This document shows, one piece after another, positions 49,439-54,305 of a DNA stretch of 54,305 nucleotides (within the stretch, counting starts at the first letter, position 1; every line of letters starts with the position of its first letter). Under the pieces are notes generated by a model. That model did no database searches, was not told the origin of the DNA, and saw only the letters and a list, made by a program, of their open reading frames with translations. This DNA is from Phycisphaerae bacterium (GTDB lineage: Bacteria > Planctomycetota > Phycisphaerae > UBA1845 > PWPN01), in the NCBI GenBank assembly GCA_012719955.1, contig JAAXZI010000251.1:1-54305 (forward strand), written 5' to 3'. The position numbers were made by a program, and so were the translations under genes.

Positions 49439-49512
49439 GGCGGCGTAGCTCAGTTGGTTAGAGCGGCGCATTCATAACGCGCAGGTCACTGGTTCGAGTC
49501 CAGTCGCCGCTA
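49439..49512 (+). tRNA. tRNA with CAU anticodon, probably elongator tRNA-Met
   Basis: A 74-base cloverleaf: acceptor GGCGGCG/CGCCGCT, D-arm GCTC...GAGC, anticodon arm GCGCA-TTCATAA-CGCGC, variable AGGTC, T-arm ACTGG-TTCGAGT-CCAGT, discriminator A. CCA is not encoded. The anticodon is CAT. Initiator features (1-72 C/A mismatch, three G:C in the anticodon stem) are absent; tRNA-Ile2 is a minor alternative. Positions 31-39 give A.C and 1-72 gives G.U, both imperfect. Confidence 0.93.
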
Positions 49513-49657
49513 TTTCAGAGCACTTCAAAGCTGGTCACCAACGGGATTTATTCTCCGGACAGGTTTCCCACAGGCGGATTTGCCGTGCACTCCATGCGCG
49601 GGGTGTGTGCCGGGTCTCGTCAAGCCCTCGGCGTGCTCTGGCGTGCTCTTGTGCCAC

Positions 49658-51796
49658 TTACCTCCTCCTGGGCACTTGGCTGAGGTGGGCGTCATCGAAC
49701 CAGGCCAGGCCGGCCTGGCCCTGGGTATGAAAGTTGATGGCCAGACGCCGGGCGCCAGTAGGGGCCTCCCCATCCACCTCGACCCATTTCCAGGTTTGCC
49801 TGCGGCCTCTGATCCGTTCCTGCGGCGCGAAGCGCTTGATCAGGACGCCGGCATTATCGACGAAATCGAGGCTCATCCAGGCAGCGCCGTCGCGGTCCGG
49901 GATGTCGGTGCGGATCCAGACGCCGGCTACGTAACGCTCGCCGGGATTGGCGGTGTTGTAGTGGGTGATCTGCCGGATCTGGGTCTCTTCCGGGCGAACC
50001 CGCATCTCCTGTGATCGCCGGCCGGTATGGGCCACACGCTCGCTGATGGTCGTATTCGCTTCCCGGCGGCCCTGTTCGTTGGCCGGTTCGAACCCCAGGG
50101 CCAGGCCGGGCAGAGCCGCGCCGCCACCGTCAGTCTCCATGCTGGGGTTGCTCAGCAGATTCTCGTTTGGCAAATGCGGGGGCAGCTTTCCCAGGCAGAA
50201 GTCGACAATGTTGGTCTTGCCGGCCTCCACAAGGATATCCTTGGCTTCATGGCGATAGCGGCCCGGCGCCTCGGCGATCAGCCGGTAGCCGGTGGGCACG
50301 GCCTCTTTGATCTTGTAGACGCCTCGGGAGTCGGTTCGCGCGACGAGATTGCCCGGTTGCAGGGTGATCTTCACGCCCGAGAGCGGGCGGCCGTCGTCGC
50401 CGCTGGTGACCGTTCCGCTGAGCGTCTCACTGCGGCGAGGCTCCATCACCGCGTCGAACACCGTATTGGCTCCCGCCCTGACGGTTACCGATTTGTGGAC
50501 ATCAGCGTAGCCGGTTTTGCGCAGGTGTACCCGGTACACGCCGGGCCTGACTTTGGGCAGAAAGTAGTTGCCCATCGGATCGCTGGTCGTGCGTCCGGCC
50601 GCGCCGCTGATCGCGACGTCGCCCAGGCGGGCGTTGAGGCCGGCGACGGTGATCGTTCCGCTGATCGCGCCGGTGAGGTCGGTCGGCTTGGCCAGGGCCG
50701 CGACCGCGGTGTACTGATAGTGAGGCCGGGTCGGGGAGCCGTCGGGGTTGGTGCCGCTGTCGGGGTGGACCCAGTTGAACCGCTTCCAGTTTTCGTTGCT
50801 GAAGACGAACGGGATGACGGCGGTGAGCTCCTTCCACTTCGGGTAATAATCGCGGAAGGCGCGGACGATGTAGTCGGCGCGGATGTACTCGTCGATGATG
50901 GCGTGGTTCTCATCGCGGGTGAAAACGCTGTTGCCCAGTTCGTAGCCGGTTTCGGTCAGCATGACGCGGACATCCTGGAGACCGAGGCGCTTGAGGACGT
51001 CGAGCTCCAACAGGTAGGCATCGATGGTCAGGGCGTCGCCGGGTGGGGCGGTACGGTCGTGGTGATTGAGAGAAGGCGGACGATTGCCCGGGTAGGGGTG
51101 GCTGGCCCAGAGATCGAAAGACTTGATGAAATCAGGTTCGAGCTGACAAAGCTTTTCGGTCCACTCGGGCCTGGTGGCCAGGCCGGCGTTGAGCACCTTG
51201 ATGCGCGGGTCGCCGATCTCGCGGATGGCCCGGACGGCCTGGACGAAGAAGGCGGCGTACTCGGCAGGATCGGCCCGGCCGCTCCATTCGAGGTCCAGGT
51301 TGGGTTCGTTCCAGAGCTCGACGTACAGCGGACATTTCGGCGAACGGGGCAGGCCTTCCACGACCCGGCGGATCGCCTTGGCCATGGAACTGTAGTCGCC
51401 GGGGGCATCGGCCTGGGGCTTGACCCAGATGCCGTTCTCCATTCGACCGGCCAGACGCAGGACGGGGATGAGTTCCAGCTTGTAGCAGGCGTTTACGTAC
51501 TCAACCCAACCCTTGGCGGGCTCCTGCGTACGGGCGTCGATCCCCATGAACAGGGTTTTCGCATGCCCCCACCGGCCGACCAGGTGGCGGGCCCAGCGAA
51601 GCTGCTCGCCGGCTTTGCCGGAGGCACTGTCAACCAGCAGGTGAGCCCCGTAGAAGTTGTGCGGCAGCACACTGGCCGAGTCGAGCGGGGGGGCATCGCC
51701 GACGCGGGTGGTCACGCTGACGGATCGCTGCGCAAGGGCGGAAGCGGCCAGCCCAAGCAGCAGGATGAGGGCCACGAGGTTGCGAAGGGAAGCCAT
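49658..51796 (-). CDS. Secreted GH39-like glycoside hydrolase with regulatory-like and CBM-like domains
   Basis: A 712-residue exported protein. Signal peptide at residues 1-22 (VALILLLGLAASALAQ). A TIM-barrel domain (about 40-390) has YVELWNEPNLD (acid/base Glu) and VMLTETGYELGNS (nucleophile Glu), as in clan GH-A enzymes such as GH39. Two carboxypeptidase-regulatory-like domains follow (about 395-560), then a CBM-like beta sandwich (ENLLSNPSMETDGGG, AGVWIRTDIPDRDG). It probably attacks a plant or algal polysaccharide. ATG 51796 has GGAG upstream; the frame extends to 51967. Confidence 0.85.
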   Translation of the reverse strand: MASLRNLVALILLLGLAASALAQRSVSVTTRVGDAPPLDSASVLPHNFYGAHLLVDSASGKAGEQLRWARHLVGRWGHAKTLFMGIDARTQEPAKGWVEYVNACYKLELIPVLRLAGRMENGIWVKPQADAPGDYSSMAKAIRRVVEGLPRSPKCPLYVELWNEPNLDLEWSGRADPAEYAAFFVQAVRAIREIGDPRIKVLNAGLATRPEWTEKLCQLEPDFIKSFDLWASHPYPGNRPPSLNHHDRTAPPGDALTIDAYLLELDVLKRLGLQDVRVMLTETGYELGNSVFTRDENHAIIDEYIRADYIVRAFRDYYPKWKELTAVIPFVFSNENWKRFNWVHPDSGTNPDGSPTRPHYQYTAVAALAKPTDLTGAISGTITVAGLNARLGDVAISGAAGRTTSDPMGNYFLPKVRPGVYRVHLRKTGYADVHKSVTVRAGANTVFDAVMEPRRSETLSGTVTSGDDGRPLSGVKITLQPGNLVARTDSRGVYKIKEAVPTGYRLIAEAPGRYRHEAKDILVEAGKTNIVDFCLGKLPPHLPNENLLSNPSMETDGGGAALPGLALGFEPANEQGRREANTTISERVAHTGRRSQEMRVRPEETQIRQITHYNTANPGERYVAGVWIRTDIPDRDGAAWMSLDFVDNAGVLIKRFAPQERIRGRRQTWKWVEVDGEAPTGARRLAINFHTQGQAGLAWFDDAHLSQVPRRR

Positions 51797-52206
51797 GTCG
51801 TGTCTCCGGGGCGAAGTCGGTTGAAACCGGGAGTTCATTATACTCATGATACAAGGGAGTTTAGGATTGTGATGCACTCGGAACGGGGGGTGTTCGACGC
51901 TGGCGTTTTGCGGGTATTGTTCTCCCCTCCTGTCTGGCCGGAACTCCGATTCCAGGGCGCTCCACATTTGATATCGCCTCCTGCGTTCTGTTCGAGGGGA
52001 GACGCGAAAAGAACGGGTTGGGTTTGCACCTTTCAGGGGTCAGGAGAGGGACGCGGGCCAGGGGCCAGGGACGAGGGGAGGTGGTGAGTACCCAGCCAGT
52101 TTGAATCGACGGACTTCCAAGAAGGTAATCCTTTACCCCGCGCGAGGGGGATCGGTAGAATCCCGGCACACGTTCAACGCCATTCAGATTGGAAGGGGTC
52201 CGTGCG
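51797..52206. other. 410-base gap between divergent genes
   Basis: Holds TATAAT on the minus strand at 51837-51842 upstream of the glycoside hydrolase (start would be near 51830; no good -35) and GGAAGGGG before the unknown gene on the right. A CAGGGGCCAGGGACGAGG low-complexity patch lies near 52056. No gene. Confidence 0.45.
51837..51842 (-). promoter_or_regulatory. Candidate -10 of the glycoside hydrolase gene
   Basis: TATAAT on the minus strand about 40 bases before the ATG, preceded by TGAG (nearly an extended -10). No consensus -35. Confidence 0.4.
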
Positions 52207-53634
52207 ATGCCGAAGCGTTTTATCGAATCTTTCGATGGCATCAGGTTCACGCCGCAGAAGGAGTCCATGCAGCGCAAGATTCTTCACGCAGAGTTGGAGC
52301 TGATGCTCGCGCTGCTCTTCGGCGAGCCGGTGGTGATTTCGGAGCCGATGAGTTTCGACTCGCAACAGTTTCTCGACATCGCCTGCCGGGTGCTGGATGC
52401 GCGCAGCAGGCTGCGGTTCAAGGACAGTCCGGTCTGGAAGCCGTTCCTGCTGGCCTTCCGGCCGAAGCACTACGACCCAGCCAATCCCGGCAGAAGCTAT
52501 TGCAACATGCTGAAGTCCCTCTTCGGACAGACCGGAAGTGAGCCCGGGCAGCACCGGTTTGTGCTGTCCGCCTGGCCCGAGGTGTCGGACAATGTGACTC
52601 TTCGTAAAGAGATGGCTCGATCGTTTGAGCGCGGATCATTCGACGCCATCTCCAGGGAAGTGGGTCGCGAGAAGCTGGCGAGTCTGGAACGCCTGAATGA
52701 ATACTTCTCAGCTCTGGATGTGGCGTCTGGCCGGGAAATCACCGCGGTGCCGCCGTCGCCGCACGTTCAGGCTCACTCTCCCAAGGTCAGTATGCCCGAG
52801 TTCGGGCAGTGGCTGATGACAACGAAGGAAAGCAGGTTTCCCAAAGATCTGCAGGAGGTCGCCTTCAAGCTTCGGGAGGCCGTGCGCAGACTGCCTGAGG
52901 GGATCAACGTATTCAACGATCGCAGTACCATACGTACGCGCAGACAGGAAATCATTGGGGCCACGGGAGAGGCGGTCTATCCGTGCCTGTTGGAATTCAT
53001 CGACAGCTCGTACAACCAGGTGGTAGCGAGCTCAGTGCGGGCCCAGGCGGTAGTGTTTTCCACGGATTCAAGGGCCCGACCGCTCAGCGACGTGGCTGCG
53101 GCCGAAACACTCAGCTTCGCAGCCCTGCCGGTGGAGGCTCAGGGACAGTACTGGAGTCAGCCGACCTCGCTGCACATCGCGCCCAGCCTGGAGATGGTCG
53201 AAGGGTTGCGGCCGCGGTGGGCGGACATCTGGCAGGTGTTGACCGACGATGAATGGATCAACTCGGTCACCGCGCTGCAGCAGGCTTTTCAGCCCCCGTT
53301 CGACTATGATCGAGCAGAGGAGGCCCGGTTGAGTCACATTGACCTGCTGGCCCAGAGGCTGCTCGACTTCCAGATCAAACAGGAGTCGGGCGTGACCAGG
53401 CTGGTGCGGGACGTGGGTATCGGTGTGGCCGCCGAAGCAGGGGGACAACTGGCCGGAGCCGCACTGGGGGTTGACGTCGCGCCGGGAGTATCAGGGCTGA
53501 CGACATTCGTTGTGGAATACACTTTCGGCACAGTGCTACAAGCCGCAGGGAGCTTGTTTGCCTTGGGTTCGCTGCGCAAGATGCTCAAGGATTCGGTCAA
53601 CCTGGGAGGCGGAAATGAGTGGAAGGCCGGATAA
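52207..53634 (+). CDS. Protein of unknown function with C-terminal glycine-zipper-like segment
   Basis: A 475-residue protein. The first ~400 residues look soluble and alpha-rich (ESMQRKILHAELELMLALLF, DLQEVAFKLREAVRRLPEG). The region around residues 408-460 is Gly/Ala-rich and hydrophobic (GIGVAAEAGGQLAGAALGVD, VLQAAGSLFALGSLRKML), compatible with membrane insertion. No signal peptide. I do not recognise a family. GGAAGGGG precedes ATG 52207. The end overlaps the NUDIX gene by 20 bases, so the two are translationally coupled and probably functionally linked. Confidence 0.75.
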   Translation: MPKRFIESFDGIRFTPQKESMQRKILHAELELMLALLFGEPVVISEPMSFDSQQFLDIACRVLDARSRLRFKDSPVWKPFLLAFRPKHYDPANPGRSYCNMLKSLFGQTGSEPGQHRFVLSAWPEVSDNVTLRKEMARSFERGSFDAISREVGREKLASLERLNEYFSALDVASGREITAVPPSPHVQAHSPKVSMPEFGQWLMTTKESRFPKDLQEVAFKLREAVRRLPEGINVFNDRSTIRTRRQEIIGATGEAVYPCLLEFIDSSYNQVVASSVRAQAVVFSTDSRARPLSDVAAAETLSFAALPVEAQGQYWSQPTSLHIAPSLEMVEGLRPRWADIWQVLTDDEWINSVTALQQAFQPPFDYDRAEEARLSHIDLLAQRLLDFQIKQESGVTRLVRDVGIGVAAEAGGQLAGAALGVDVAPGVSGLTTFVVEYTFGTVLQAAGSLFALGSLRKMLKDSVNLGGGNEWKAG

Positions 53635-54295
53635 TTACCTGGATCGGCTTCCCCCGGAGGCCCGGCGGACCGGCGATCATCGCCAGGGCGAGATCGAGCT
53701 CATCCCGGACATGAGCGCGGACGAGGCGGGCACCGGCTCGTTGGAAGTGGGGGTCGTCTATGAAGATGCCTACGTGTGCATCGTCCGGGATCGGGTGCGC
53801 TTCCCCTCCGGCAGGTCGGGGTACTACATTCGGATCTTCGAAACCGCCGATCTGACCGGCCGGGCCGGTGCGGTGGTTATTCCGGTTCGCGACAGACGCA
53901 TTCTGTTCCGCTGGGGCTACCGGCATGCCACCCGCGGGTGGGAACTGGAGGTCCCGCGCGGGATGCGCAAGGCGGAGGCTGATACAGCAGCGGTTGCCCG
54001 GGAGGAACTGTTGCAGGAGATGGGGCTGACCGCTCGGCGGATTGATCTGCTGGGGTCTGTGTTGCCCAACTCAGGGCTACTGGCCAGTGTGGTGGACGTC
54101 TTCGCGGCCTGGGTTGAGGGCGTGGCTCAGCCGCCCGCTCCGGAAGAGTCGGAAGCCCTGGGGCGTTTTGAGGAACTGGAGTGGGAGGAGGTGCTGAGGC
54201 GAATTGCGTCCGGCGAGCTGCGCGACGGCCTGAGCATCTCGGCGTTGATGCTGTTTCAGGCCAGGGGGTGTTTGGCCGAGGGCGGGGCTGGGTAA
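53615..54295 (+). CDS. NUDIX hydrolase with a degenerate NUDIX box
   Basis: A 226-residue protein whose central part resembles ADP-ribose pyrophosphatase-type NUDIX enzymes: AVVIPVRDRRILFRWGYRHA, WELEVPRGMRKAEADTAA and AREELLQEMGLTARRIDLLG. In the box GX5EX7REUXEEXGU, the first Glu and the Arg are shifted by one and one of the metal-binding Glu is Gln (REELLQEMG), so activity may be altered. About 60 N-terminal residues are extra. GGGAGG before ATG 53615 lies inside the upstream gene. Confidence 0.82.
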   Translation: MSGRPDNYLDRLPPEARRTGDHRQGEIELIPDMSADEAGTGSLEVGVVYEDAYVCIVRDRVRFPSGRSGYYIRIFETADLTGRAGAVVIPVRDRRILFRWGYRHATRGWELEVPRGMRKAEADTAAVAREELLQEMGLTARRIDLLGSVLPNSGLLASVVDVFAAWVEGVAQPPAPEESEALGRFEELEWEEVLRRIASGELRDGLSISALMLFQARGCLAEGGAG

Positions 54296-54305
54296 ACGTC
54301 CGCAG

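Noticed and set aside
49439..49512. tRNA as an integration site of a mobile element
   Set aside because: No integrase, no duplicated tRNA 3' end and no phage-like genes in the following 4.8 kb.

Overview
The window is a high-GC bacterial chromosome segment that I infer comes from a member of Planctomycetota, probably class Phycisphaerae. This is an inference from gene content: two GroEL paralogues, two Gfo/Idh/MocA oxidoreductases, a PEP-CTERM protein, a GHL10 hydrolase, ATP synthase subunits b and c with Sec-like N-termini, and an unusual sigma factor. There is no rRNA gene to confirm it. About 48 protein genes, one tRNA gene and many structured intergenic repeats can be supported.

Layout. 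1-6.2 kb: the end of a cell-wall amidase gene, a secreted GHL10-amidase fusion, and a PadR/HAAS regulatory pair whose HAAS gene carries a frameshift. 6.6-13.1 kb: a chaperone block, groEL1-groES-groEL2-dnaJ-grpE-fmdB-yacG, with a sigma-54-type promoter match in front of groEL1. 13.1-16.7 kb, minus strand: a Gfo/Idh oxidoreductase, a FAD-Rieske oxidoreductase, a small basic protein and a KGG stress protein. 17.4-18.8 kb: a thiamine-binding protein and a BtuF-like binding protein. 19.1-30.7 kb: a complete F1Fo ATP synthase operon (atpZ-atpI-B-E-F-H-A-[membrane GT-C]-G-[SGNH hydrolase]-D-C). 30.8-37.2 kb, minus strand: a Tat-exported aldo/keto reductase with ferredoxin clusters, a PpiC-type lipoprotein and mfd. 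37.5-41.0 kb: a beta-helix lipoprotein and a broken PEP-CTERM gene in an AT-richer patch. 41.2-47.8 kb: a second Gfo/Idh protein, repeats, a YjfB-like peptide, a ceramidase remnant, a sigma factor with a structured leader, larB, and a pseudo-P-type-ATPase/SPFH fusion. 48.2-54.3 kb: family 4 uracil-DNA glycosylase, tRNA-Met(CAU), a secreted glycoside hydrolase, and an unknown protein coupled to a NUDIX hydrolase.

The most unusual signals are four. (i) Almost every non-overlapping junction of the ATP synthase operon holds a different low-complexity quasi-palindromic repeat, and the same families recur around groEL2 and in other gaps. (ii) A protein at 46025-47380 fuses a P-type ATPase P/N-domain fragment, with the phosphorylation motif changed to EASSS, to an HflK-like SPFH domain. 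(iii) A TGGCAC-N5-TTGCA promoter lies ahead of groEL1, below two inverted repeats that share one half-site. (iv) Two genes look intact except for one lesion each: a frameshift at 4905-4908 and an in-frame TAA at 40225-40227.

All calls come from reading the sequence and translations; no database search was run.
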